From the NCBI GenBank assembly GCA_012931725.1, contig CM022951.1, positions 10,767,042-10,831,041 on the forward strand: a stretch of DNA of 64,000 bases, written 5' to 3'. Below, one piece after another: positions 10,765 to 21,599 of this stretch. Source of the stretch: Litsea cubeba. Lineage: Eukaryota; Streptophyta; Magnoliopsida; Laurales; Lauraceae. How positions within the stretch are numbered: position 1 is the stretch's first letter; every line of letters begins with the position of its first letter. The translations under genes and the position numbers were made by a program. The notes under the pieces were generated by a model that did not search any database, was not told where the DNA came from, and saw only the letters and a program-made list of their open reading frames with translations.

Positions 10765-11900
10765 TGTTGGAATTTGAGATGACTTTAGAGTCTTTTGATG
10801 AATTAAAGTAATTAGTATCTCAAGTATGGTTTTGAGTTGGAATTCTTGTCAACACATTGTCACAAACGTGAAGTTAAAAGGCTGGTGTTGATAGAGCTGA
10901 AAAGAAGAATCAGAAGTGAAACAGTCAGGAATTCAGAATTCCTGAAGCAGAGCACGCGGTCGACCGGGCACCCCATGCGGTCGACCGAGCAAGAAGAAAC
11001 CTGCAGAAAACAGTTTCAGGCACCTCTCAGTTATTTTCGTGACACAGTGTGTCTTCGGTCGACCGGGACCCCAGGATGTCGACCGAGCGCGATAATTGAC
11101 TATTTCAAGACAGTGTCTTCGGTCGACCGAGCAAGCCATGATGTCGACCGAGCACGGGAACCAGAGTTGCGCAGAATTAGAAGTTTTGCACGAAAATTCA
11201 GCACTCTTATCTAATTTGTTTGGGACTCTTTCTAAACGAATTGTAGCCTGTTTTAAATACAATTAAGGGTTATTAAAACCTATATAAAGGCATGTATGGG
11301 TCGTTCTAAAGAGACACCAGAAGAGAGAAAGAATAGAGAAGAGTTTTAGAGAGTTCTTGAGAGAAAGAAGAAGCTGCTGGTGTGTGTTGCTGTGTGCTGA
11401 TGTGGTGACGTTTTCTACAGCAATTGTGGACGAGATTATGCTCTAGAAGATGGTATTTCGTCCATGAGTTAAGTGTCTCTCTTTTATGCTTTAGATTTCA
11501 ATTTGTAAGGGATTGAGAGAGAGAGAATTGTAGAGGGGAAGGGCTGTAGACAGAGTTTATCTTCTATTCTGTTTTTACATCAAGTTGGTGCTTGGTGTTT
11601 AGGGTTTAGTGATCCTATCTGTAGGTGCAGATAAATTGTAAAGGGAGTCGGTGCTTCCTAGATAGTTGGTGCTATCTGAAACTAAGGGTTGGTGCTCTTT
11701 GTCGTTGGTGCGACTAAATAAGATTCAGATCTGTCCCGGATTGGTGTTCGGACAGTCTTTGAACCGTGGACGTAGCCTTTCGGTGAACCACGTTAAATCT
11801 GGTGTCATTGTGTGGTTTGACTTGTTTTGTTGTTGAATTGGACCTGTTTTTAGAAATCACTGATTCACCCCCCCCCTCTCAGTGATCGCGGTATCCAACA
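10765..11900 (+). repeat. Copia A 3' LTR (1136 bp)
   Basis: It starts TGTTGGAATTTGAG and ends TCCAACA. U3 has six GTCGAC palindromes at about 10955-11155, and a TATA box TATATAAA lies at 11281-11288. The C-rich run followed by TCTCAGTGATCGCG sits near the 3' end. Confidence 0.95.
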
Positions 11901-12172
11901 CCACACTCGTCCAATAAAGTGTGAGGACCCTTGCCTATTTAGCACTGCACCCGGGCGCCGATGCAGCGGTCCTTGCTCATTTATCACTGTACCCGGACCA
12001 TACAGCGCGTCGCTAAGTAGGGGACGCCCCAACGAAATTTCATTAGGTATCAAATCTATAAAAAAATCCGACTGAGTATTGTGCTGGCTGTCGGCTACCT
12101 AACGCACAACCCTCCTCCTTTGTCCGGGCTTGGGACCGGCTATGTCAAGGATACCCCAACATAGGCGGAGTT
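11901..12172 (-). other. Possible 5' fragment of an RTE-type LINE
   Basis: Read on the minus strand, this GC-richer stretch includes AGCCGGTCCCAAGCCCGG and AAAGGAGGAGGGTTGTG. From memory these resemble the leader of plant RTE-type LINEs. No endonuclease or RT frame follows. The call rests on recollection rather than a search. It is the insertion target of copia A. Confidence 0.35.
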
Positions 12173-12297
12173 AGTGTAGATACTATATATATACACAATA
12201 TTTCCATAGAGATTTGTCTAATCAAGCTTTATGTAACATAAAGCTTGATTAGACAAATCTCTATGGAAATATTGTGTATATATATAGTATCTACACT
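12173..12297. repeat. Perfect palindrome, 62-bp arms and 1-nt spacer
   Basis: Arms 12173-12234 and 12236-12297 are exact reverse complements around A at 12235. The arms include an alternating TATATATA stretch and the sequence AAGCTTGATTAGACAAATC. The right arm and following sequence recur as a direct copy at 13131-13238. Confidence 0.95.
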
Positions 12298-12345
12298 GTC
12301 TTCCATGGGATGTACAAAAAGTTGAACTATATATAAACAAAAAAA
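12235..12345. repeat. Direct repeat copy 1 of about 110 bp
   Basis: It matches 13131-13238 with a few substitutions and small indels, including CTTCCATGGGATGTACAAAA in both copies. About 0.8 kb separates the copies. Confidence 0.88.
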
Positions 12346-13130
12346 CCAAAAGTATGTATATATGTACCATGTGGCATATGATGCCTCCGTGTACCGTTGC
12401 TTCCCCGATTAGTTCTCCAATGAAAAATGGAGCTACAAGGCATAAATCACTTCATCGATCAATACTTTGCAAGAGAAGCCTAGCTAATATATATATATAT
12501 ATATGCTTCCTATCTCATGCATGAAGAACTATACAGTAAAATGAGATTTCCTGGTAAAAACAGCCACCATATGCAATCAAACACAGCTGAAATGAAATAC
12601 AGTGGTTCATAGAAAAGGTTCACATCTTTGTAGACCCAAAAAACATGGGATGTACCTGAAAAGATTTTCTCAAAATTTCAGCATAGTCTCCCCTGTACTT
12701 GCGACATGTAATTTTTTTTTACAACCTGCTAGTACCTGTACATGACAAAAAAATACTTCATATAAACAACCCAATGCCCCAACACACTACAAAGTCATTC
12801 ACCACTCGTCATCAGTCATACACCATTTGACCATAGCACTTCAATGCAAGGAAATCCCCTACCCAACACCCACCACACACAAAAAAGGTGCAATTTGATA
12901 AAAATTAGAAAGAGAGAAGAATGTAAACAAAGAATAAGCAGCATCTGATAAAATGCAAATAGTGATAGTAGGCATTCTTTGAAACAAAAGAAAAACAGAA
13001 ACACACTCAAGACCAAGAATAAATCACAAGGCAATAGATCTTTAAGCAAAGTTACTCTATGATGAATTCTAAAGATCCACAGTATCCATGTGTCTAACAA
13101 ACTTTGCCAATGATCATAACTAATAATTAA
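12346..13130. other. AT-rich spacer, no gene recognised
   Basis: It contains an (AT)9 microsatellite at 12487-12504. The longest open frames are short and have no recognisable domain. A spliced gene's untranslated region cannot be excluded. Confidence 0.6.
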
Positions 13131-13238
13131 CATAAAGCTTGACTAGACAAATCTCTATGGAAATATTGTATATATATAGTATCTACATTGTCTTCCATGG
13201 GATGTACAAAAAGTTGAACTATATAAACAAAATAAAAA
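13131..13238. repeat. Direct repeat copy 2
   Basis: Second copy of the sequence at 12235-12345, in the same orientation and without the mirrored left arm. Confidence 0.88.
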
Positions 13239-13454
13239 TAAAAGAATGTGATTTATATGGAGTATTCATGAACGTGATGGCCCACTACATCAGCTACTTA
13301 TATAAGTGAATCATATCCATCTCATAGAAAATAAAAGAACGCAAGTTCATAATTGAATATTTTGTTTCTCAGAATGAAATACCACAGATGCTATAATCTT
13401 TTGAGCTACATTAGAAAAAAATTCGAAAAGAAAAGGAAAAGAGAAATTTCTCCT

Positions 13455-13620
13455 CTTCCACTACCTGTACACACCCACCTGCTGCACCACCGTGCACACA
13501 CCCACCTGCACACCCACTGCCTCCTCTTCTTCCACCACCTGCACACCCACAGCCCACCTACTGCACCACCCTGCACAGTCCACCTGCTGCACCACCTTGC
13601 ACACACCCACCTGCAGCAAA
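13455..13620. repeat. Short-period imperfect tandem repeat (CCACCTGCTGCACCACC-like)
   Basis: Imperfect repeats of CACACCCACCTGC and CACCTGCTGCACCACC occupy most of a 98-codon frame (13353-13649). The product would be a Pro/His/Thr repeat without a known domain, so I treat it as simple-repeat DNA rather than a gene. Confidence 0.7.
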
Positions 13621-14360
13621 CTCCACCATTAACAAGTTGTAACTTGTAGAAAATGACTGTAACTTCAGTTCAAATCCAACATATGAATAAATTGTAACAT
13701 CTAATTCCACTCCACAACTTTCAACCTTTGTTCATATAATCAATACACACATTCCAAAACATGTACATGCATTTTCAAAACCATTACACATCCAACTTCA
13801 TGTAAAATGAGATGCCATTACCATTACCATTTCAAAACCATGTAAAATGGCAACTTCATGTTACATTTGAAATAGGGTTTTGGGGATTTTCTGAGGTTTT
13901 CAATTTATCAATGAGCTTTTCTATTGTGGGGTTATCCATGATAATCATGGATATGTATAATATCCTCGGACCTTGAGTGTATTCAACTGTTCCCATGGTT
14001 TAGTGATCAAGATTGCAGAGTTAACTGCCTCTGCCAGTTATAGACCTGACTATGATAGTTTTGCAATCAAGTAATGTTGGCCTCTCATTCAGTGGCCTGC
14101 AAATTGAAGCAACAAATACATAAATGGTTAAAATTCAATGGAAAAGGGTCAAAGTATTGGATAAGATTTATTAATTTGGGATTTTTAAAGAGCATGGTCT
14201 ATGCTTGGTGCTGCCCACCAAATCAATGGCATGAAATTCTGGAATAGGGAAGCTACAAGTAAAATTCCTGGCTCAAGGATAGTTTCAGATCATCTGGTCC
14301 AGGATGATAATCTCTTTGGAAATCTCACATTTAAGTTTCCAAGCGAGCAATTGTTTTCAT
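13621..14360. other. Unclassified AT-rich DNA
   Basis: No recognisable domain, RNA gene or repeat boundary is visible. Confidence 0.5.
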
Positions 14361-14475
14361 TCTCTTCCGCGATCGTCCGCCAGGCCCCTCTCCCCCTCCA
14401 TCCCGAGCTCTCCCTGCCGCACCTTTCCCTCTTCCGCGATCGTCCACCAAGCCCTCTCCCCCTCCGCCCCGGCGT
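14361..14475. repeat. C-rich two-copy repeat
   Basis: CTCTTCCGCGATCGTCC followed by a CCCTCTCCCCCTCC run occurs twice, near 14361 and 14430. It is an isolated GC-rich island in AT-rich DNA. Confidence 0.7.
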
Positions 14476-15930
14476 TTTTTATTTTTGTATTGTAGGCAAG
14501 TTGAACCAATTTCATAAACTTTTTTCTTATTACTGAGTTTTGCATCCTTTGGATGGAGCATGCTAGGCCCAATGGAGGTCGCTTTTGTGTAACAAGTTCT
14601 GTCTATAAATACCAATTGTAATAAAGTTTTTATTTTTTTTAGTTTTTGGTTTTTGTGCTTGCTGTGCTAAAGTCCATAATCACCATAATGTTAGATTGCA
14701 TCTAAGATGCCTTGAAATATAGAATGGGGGTAAGCCTTCTGTGAATGGGGCATTCCCATATGATGACAATGAGTTTATCCAAATCTATGAGTAAGGCTAA
14801 AAGATTCAAACTTGAACTCGCCAAGATTATAAGAACAATGTTTTCTGCAGGGGACCAGAATTTAACCTTCAAGGGTCATCCACAAGGGATAAGTGATCTT
14901 TTTTGTATGCCATTGTCGTGGATAAGTGCTAGTTTTCCAATTGAACAGTTTTGTTGCTAGTTTTCTGTTGGCATTTTTTTTTATTAGTGCAGCCTGGTAG
15001 TATCAGTTGAAACAAACATGCCTTCATTGTCAATTTGAAGCTGGAAAATACTATGCTCTATTTTCATTGAAGTGTCTTGATAAATAGTGAGATTAGAAGA
15101 CTTTATTTCATAAAGTGTTGGACAGTGCTCAGATTTTCTTACCCAACCATAATCAGGCCTCTAGTTTGATGGCTAGAATAATACAAGCAGTGCAATTACT
15201 CTGCCATGGACAAATTCCTTGGATCTCAGACTATCTTGTAGTAGTAAAGAAATATTTCCAAAATTTACTGGCAGAGTTAGATGTGGCACGAGAAATTCAA
15301 ACAAAAAATAACTTTCATAGCCCCAAACCAAAGGATTTAAGCAAAAAATTGTTAGTATCTTACTAATGAAATCTGTGTTGTATTCTACACTATCATGTTT
15401 CAAATAATCGTACACAATTCAGATTTCAACAAAAAAGAGTTTTATGATTAGAAAAAAAAAACAGAGCAAACCCCACACAGCTCTCATACATTGTCATGTT
15501 TCACATGATCGTTCCAACCCCACCTTACCGAAAACCCTCCAATCTCAACTCAAAATCCAAGCCAACAATGCCGGAAATTGTAATATTATTATAAAAAAAA
15601 AAAGAAACCAGATTGGTTGATTTTGAAATAGAAAACTGAGAATGTTTCTATCAAAAGGAATTAAAAAAAAAAAACCAAAACCTTAAAATCCCTATCCCCA
15701 AAGCCTCAAATCCGCACCACAAACCCTATAATCCAAAACCCAAATCCTCAAATCTAACAAAACCCAATCCGTGCACAGATAAAAAAAACCATTAAAAAGC
15801 CTTAGTGATGAATTGGTTGGTCATCAAACAACCGTTTCAACCTAAAACCATCAGTCCAAATCCATTGCTAAGTTGGCACAATTTGGGCATGTGGCAGAAA
15901 TAATAGGTAAGCATTTGAGAGGGAGAGAGA
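14476..15930. other. Unclassified DNA with short open frames
   Basis: Frames at 14745-14960 and 15115-15366 (plus) encode 71 and 83 residues that I do not recognise. They could be exon remnants, but there is no supporting start, splice or domain evidence. A-rich runs lie at 15590-15680. Confidence 0.4.
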
Positions 15931-16112
15931 GGGTAAAAAAAGAGATTTTTCTGTAGTAAGTTATAGTTGATCCTCAGACCATCCAAATCAATTTCATAAA
16001 GAAAAAAAGAGATTTTTCTGTAGTAAGTTTTTCCGATCTCTGTGATTTTTCCCATCTCTGTGATTTTTCCGATCTCTGTGATTTTTCTGATCTCTCTGAT
16101 TTTTCCGATCTG
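15931..16112. repeat. Short tandem repeats around an AGAGATTTTTC motif
   Basis: AAAAGAGATTTTTCTGTAGTAAG occurs near 15939 and 16006, followed by about five copies of an 18-nt unit, GATCTCTGTGATTTTTCC, to 16112 with substitutions. Confidence 0.8.
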
Positions 16113-17049
16113 GAATTCTTTGGAATGCTCCCCTATTTATAGGCTTTTAGGTAGCCATTTAGGAGAATTTATGAGCTTTAATTGTCATAAAGCTACATAA
16201 AGGGAGGAGTTACAGGATTTAATTCCTTTATTTTGCAACTCCTTTTTCTTGGCTTCTGATTGGCCGGAGGAGATTGAGGGCATTTAATCGCCCTTAATTG
16301 CTATGATGGGAGGAGTTTCATGGGTTAAATGCCATGAATCTCTTGACTTGTAACTCCTGGATGCTTGCTTCTGATTGGGCCGTCCAAAGAAATGGATTAA
16401 TGACTGTAATAAAGCTAGTCAATTAATTGCATTAAGTGGTCACCGAGCAATTGAAGAGTCGAGGATTGTGCCGCGTCTTTTGGGATTCTTTGGCGATGAT
16501 CATCGATGGATCTTCATGTAGATCGACATTGGATGACCATGTAACTTCAGGTATTGTTTGCCAACAGCGGGTCGGTGCCATCTGTCCTGTCGATTTCTCG
16601 ATCAGTCGGGTAGAAAGCACACTTTTTTTTGTTGACCGGTTGGCGATCAATGTTGATTTTGATACTCTTGATGATTGACCCGTGTTTTTGACGGATGTCA
16701 GAGGATTTGGTGTCTCAAAAGTATGAATTTTGAAAAATAGCAGAGGTCAGACGCTTCGAATCGTGAAAAAACGGCGAAAAACGTGGTTTCCGGGGCCCTC
16801 CCGGCGATCCCGGGCTCCAGGGTCACAGGGGCCTGCGACCCTGGGGGGTTTTTCCCCCCTTTTGTCCCGTTTTGTGTCCGTTTTTGCTATTTTTTTATTC
16901 TTTTTTCTTCTATATTTTTCCTTGACATTTTTGATCATTTATTGGCCTGATTTCCCTGTAGAAAACCTGATGAGAATCCTTGCATTTTATTTTTCAAAGT
17001 TTCCAATTTTCTGATAAAGCCGAAGAATTTGTCGCGCAGAGCTGCCGAT
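16113..17049. other. Unclassified DNA, repeat-derived in appearance
   Basis: No gene recognised. A GC-rich patch at 16785-16870 adjoins T-rich sequence. It precedes the degenerate 150-bp array, with which it may share one decayed element. Confidence 0.4.
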
Positions 17050-17720
17050 TTTCCGTCAGAAGCTGAAACTGGGCCAAACGATGTCGGAATGACTTGAAAT
17101 TTGGGGTGAAGCCTGTTGAGCAATAAATAAGACCAACTAAAGGCTTTTGTTTAAGTTTTGAAGCCGTTTGGGGTCCTCTCTCCAGTAGACTTGCCTTTGT
17201 CACGATGAAGATGTCGCGGCTTGATGTGCGGTCAACCGATGTCTAATTGACTTAAAATTTGACAGGGAACCTATTGGAGTCATTTTAAGATGATCCATAG
17301 GCTCTGTCTTGGAAACCATGGTCCAGGGGAACTTCGCCACTGAGAGGCCTGATTTGGCTTCCGAGCGTCTAAGTCTGGTCAAATGTTGTCGAAATGACCT
17401 GAAATTTGACGTGTAGCCCCTTGTGAGCATTTTGAAGCCGTCCATGTACTCTATCTGATGAGTGATGGCCTCGGTGGTTTTCTCCGCCGAGAGGCTTGAT
17501 TTAGCTGTTCGAGGGTTGATGTAGGGTCAAACGTTGTCGGTTTGACTCGAAACTTGACGTGGAGCCTTTTGGATGTATTTTGAGACCATCCATCGGCTTT
17601 GATCGAAGATTTGGTGTCTCCGATGCTTTCGCCGCCGGGAGCTCCTTTTCAGCTGCCGGAGAAGCGAAGTTGGGCCAAATGATTTTGAAATGGGCCGAAA
17701 CTTCTTGTGTACTCCTCTTT
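17050..17720. repeat. Degenerate tandem repeat, about 150-bp period, 4-5 copies
   Basis: A core like GGTCAAACGTTGTCG, AATGACTTGAAATTTGACG then TGTAGCC recurs near 17072, 17229, 17375, 17523 and 17672, giving spacings of 157, 146, 148 and 149. Copies are well diverged. No protein is conserved across copies, although frames stay open on the minus strand in places. Confidence 0.75.
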
Positions 17721-17999
17721 TGGCTGTCTTGAAGGATCTTGCAGTTTTTGTTTGATTCTGACAAGATTTGATTTTTTGGAAGTAGCATTGCCTATTTATG
17801 GCAGGTTGCAACTTCATATAGCTCTTTGGATCTTGAACAGGCAAAGTGACATTTTTTGGGTGCAGCGACGAGTTGCTTAACTTTTGTAGTAGATGTGCCT
17901 CGAAGAGATCTTGTGAAGGAGAGCTTGTGACTTGGTTTCCTTGGTTTCTCGTGAAAGGGCAAGGCATGATGAATTTCCCTATAGCCCTTCTATTTCTAT

Positions 18000-18236
18000 T
18001 TGAAGTGAGACTTCTAATAGTGGTAATAGTAAAGTTACTAATTTTTAGTAGAAGTGAGACTTCTATTTTATTTAGAAAGGAATTAGAAAGTTACTAATTA
18101 TATTTGAAATCAGACTTCTAATTATGAAATGGTAAGTTACTAATTATTGTGGAAGTACGACTTCTATTTTAATTAGTAATAGAAGAGAGTTACTAATTGT
18201 TAAAGAAGTAAGACTTCTATTTCAATTAGAATGACG
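18000..18236. repeat. Degenerate tandem repeat, about 50-bp period, 5 copies
   Basis: Units run from GAAGTGAGACTTCTATTTT through TTAGTAATAGAAAG to GTTACTAATT, beginning near 18003, 18050, 18105, 18153 and 18205. The GAAGT...ACTTC ends make each unit partly palindromic. Confidence 0.8.
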
Positions 18237-19596
18237 AGGCTGCTTAAGTGCTATCAATAGAGGAGAACCAAGAGTGTTGGACGCCTATGCTCATTCCCAC
18301 ATTGGGATTCACGCGCAACACAACTTATGCAAGAGTTGCACATGCATCTTCTCCCTTCCCTCTTCTAGTTCTTCTTCTAGTTCCTCCTTAGAGTTCCTAG
18401 TAGTTTTCTCTTGGAGATCCCACTATCTTCTTGAGAAAAAGAGAATCTGATACGGGACATAGAGTGGAAGATCAAGAGGTCTTGGAGATCTTAATTTGAT
18501 ACGTGAAAAAGTTTCATCATCAAAGAAAGAAGCAACTTCTCCATTAGAGCACAACTGAGCTCCAAAGGTAGAACCTACTTCCTTGTATGTTGTAGATTTT
18601 TGTTGGTTAATTGTTTGTTGGTTTCTATCTTCTAGATAGAGTTATTTACTAATCATGATGGCTGAGATTTAGGGTATGCATTTTGGATTGGTTTTGGTAG
18701 CCTTCTGGATAGTTGATCCCTGCATCAAGTGGATCAAAAGTTTTTGAAACCTATGCTAGAGGCCCACCTATTTCCAACATAATCAACCAAATCTGTTTGG
18801 AACCACTTAGAAGTGGAACTTATGCTAATTTCGCACTGTTCCAGACATTCACGTTAGACTTCATCACAACAGTAAACAATGTTTAGAAATTAAACCTTAC
18901 AGGCTTAAAATTGGCTAGGATCATTTTATTAGCTGGAGATCTCAACTTCCCCCTATCTAAGCCCAAACTTTTCCAATATTACAGTGCCTTCGTTGTTTAT
19001 CATGCCTCTAGGTGGGCTCTATGTAGCACCCCTCTACTAATATAAATTAGTTGGTCACTAAATATAAATGCAAAAGAGGAACTTCTTTACAATTTCTGAA
19101 TGAAAAGTTTATTGCAACAATAATTATTAGAATAACTCAAGCCAACATGCCAAGCCCACAACTCAAGCACACACTTTTCTTTTTGGTCCCAAGCATGGGA
19201 CGTCCCAACCTAGGGAAAGAAGCCTACTTCCATAGGACGAGAAGACCAACTCTGTAACTCTTTGATCACCAATTCATGCACTTTGTATAACTTATGTACA
19301 ATATTTTTGGACCTGGAATGGCTATTGAACAACGTTCAAATCTGGTCCAATTGTTAAATCATTAGGAAGAACCATGGCATTAGGACGAGGTTCCAAGTAT
19401 AAAATAAATAAATGTAAAAATAAAAATCTTATTAATATATTTAGAAAGTATAAAAATCTTATGCAAAAAAGGAATGGATTGATTTTAAAAACAAGGGTTT
19501 TCCATTTTAAAATTTCGTTTCTTTGTTTGACTTTACTTATTTCCCAATTTCTCGTTCGATAGGTTCAATGGTTGAACCGCACAGTTCACATGGTTC
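18237..19596. other. Unclassified DNA between repeat arrays and element C
   Basis: No gene recognised. Frames are below about 70 codons. A decayed transposon or an untranslated region is possible. Confidence 0.45.
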
Positions 19597-21385
19597 TGTT
19601 AGTGCCACATTACTATGAGCACTTGTATTTGTATTGTCAATTCCGTGTCGAAGAATCCAAGACCTTGCCTCTCAGAATTTCTCAAGGAAGATCAAGTTTG
19701 AAGGCAGAAGATCAAGTCTTGGAAGGCCCGGATTCATAAAGGAAGACGTCCATATGTGTGCCAACCTATTCAGGTAAATGGGACTCCAAACCAACCAAGA
19801 CATGGCCCTAAAAACCCTTAATTTAATGGCTTATTTAATAGGGTTTTAGAGATTATTTTTCAGCTTTTTCAATACTCAAAACAGGCCTCAGAAGTCGGCT
19901 AACCGCCATGGTTTTCGGTCACCTCACGGTTACTTTTCCAGAGAGTAAAAACTCTCTTAAAATGGTTTTTTGGTTACCCCGCGGTTACCTCGCGGCTAGC
20001 CGTTTGAACAGTAACATCACTATTCACTATTCCCTGTTCACTAGCCATTTGAACAGTAACTTCACTATTCACTATTCACTATTCACAGTTCACTAGCCGT
20101 TTGAATAGTAACACTGTTCACTAGCCATTTGAACAGTAATACTATTCACTATTCACTGTTCACTAGCCATTTTATGACCGTTGGAAAGCTTTCTATAAAT
20201 TGAAAAACACCCCAAATCATCCCTAAGGCTTGGAAAATCATTCCTAAGGCCTCCAAGATCATGAGAGCTCATGTCATAACCATTGTGTATCATATTAGAG
20301 CTCTCATAGATCATTCCACACACACTATGAGCTTGGTTTGTCAAATCTAAGAGCTTCATTAGCTTAAGGAAAGTGTGATGTGTGGAGACAATATTGCCTA
20401 GGGAAGAACTTGAGCTATCATAGTTTATTATCCATATTCCTAGACCAAAGACCTCTTCCCTTGACTAAGCACAACATTGGAGCATCATCATCAACATCAA
20501 TGAAGCATTGCAAGAGGCATCAAAGCTTGGAGCTGCGGTGACAAGTTTCGAAGAGCATCCTCCGGACTTCGTCAAAAAGGCAAGTGGCAACCTCCAGACT
20601 TTGTCAAAAAGAGGCAAGTGATCTTCGCCCTCCATTCAAAGTATATCTTTGTGATAGTGGATTGTTTCTGCGTGATTCAACCACTTTAAAAACTGTGATA
20701 GTGGATTGTTTCTGTGTGATTCAACCACTCTAAAAGTTGTGTGTGGGGAGTAGATCTTTGTGATCGAATCTCGTGAACAAAAATGGGGAGTAGATCTGTG
20801 TGGTCGAACCTCGTGAACAAAATTTATGTAGAATCAGTACTTGTGTAGTTTGATTCTTCATAGTGGAACTAGGGGACTGTATGACTCTTGAGAGTGGATG
20901 TAGGTCTGTGTGACTGAACCACTATAAATCCCTTGTGTCAATTTCTCTATCTCTATCTCTTGTGCTTCATTTATATATCTATATGTTGTGGAGAATGATA
21001 TGAATGATATTTAGTTTAATTGACACAGCATCCACTTGTGCGAAAACAACATTGATCATATTGGTAAATCAAATCTTGTTTAGCACACACTCTTTAACAA
21101 ATATTCATTTGAGCACATTGATATAAATCATAAGTGAATTTGTAAAGAGTGTTGTACTCACACTTGTGCTTACTAATATGAAAGTAATTGACTTATCTTT
21201 GATTGTTTAAGCACTCATACATTGAACACATATTCCGCATAAGTTGTATTCTTATTTGTGTTCATTATGTTCTTGTTCCTATTTGGGATTAAAATTGGAC
21301 TAAGATGTTTTAATTGGGAAAAGAATTCCATTAGTCCTATTCACCCCCCTCTAGGACACTTTCATTGGCCCTAGCTGCACTTTCA
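19597..21385 (+). repeat. Element C 5' LTR (1789 bp)
   Basis: Starts TGTTAGTGCCACATTAC and ends CACTTTCA. A minisatellite of ACTATTCACTGTTCACTAGC and TTTGAACAGTAAC units at about 20000-20170 sits just upstream of a TATA box (TATAAAT, 20193-20199). The motif CTATTCACCCCCCTCTAGG lies near the 3' end. Confidence 0.93.
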
Positions 21386-21387
21386 AT

Positions 21388-21399
21388 TGGTATCAGAGC
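21388..21399 (+). promoter_or_regulatory. Element C primer-binding site (tRNA-Met)
   Basis: TGGTATCAGAGC begins two bases after the LTR terminus. Confidence 0.95.
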
Positions 21400-21599
21400 A
21401 GGTTACTCCATAAAGGCTTAACAACCCTGGAGTTGATATTGTTTCATTGCTTGTGCCAATTCCTTACAGGGACCTCATGTATCGGAGGGACCTCAAGGAC
21501 AAACCATCCAAGACCTTAGGATGTTTTTCAAAGGAAGATTGTTAGAAAGACCTAAGATCTTGAACCCTTTTGGACCAACCTATTTCTTTTCAATTATTT

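Larger units (their letters stand above)
6244..11900 (+). mobile_element. Copia element A (Sirevirus-like), 5' LTR interrupted by E1
   Basis: The structure is partial 5' LTR, tRNA-Met primer site, gag, protease, truncated integrase, RT, RNase H, polypurine tracts and 3' LTR. Over the shared about 310 bp the two LTRs differ by five substitutions plus the length of a C run. A frameshift near 7885 and a 954-bp in-frame deletion at about 9170, compared with copy B, make it defective. The left end lies beyond E1 outside the window, so its TSD cannot be tested; the expected right copy is CCACA (11901-11905). Confidence 0.95.

Noticed and set aside
12816..13133. 105-codon hydrophobic minus-strand frame
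   Set aside because: AT-rich low-complexity sequence rich in Phe and Leu, with no domain or promoter context.
13353..13649. Pro/His-rich 98-codon protein
   Set aside because: Composed of short imperfect repeats; no evidence that it is a gene.
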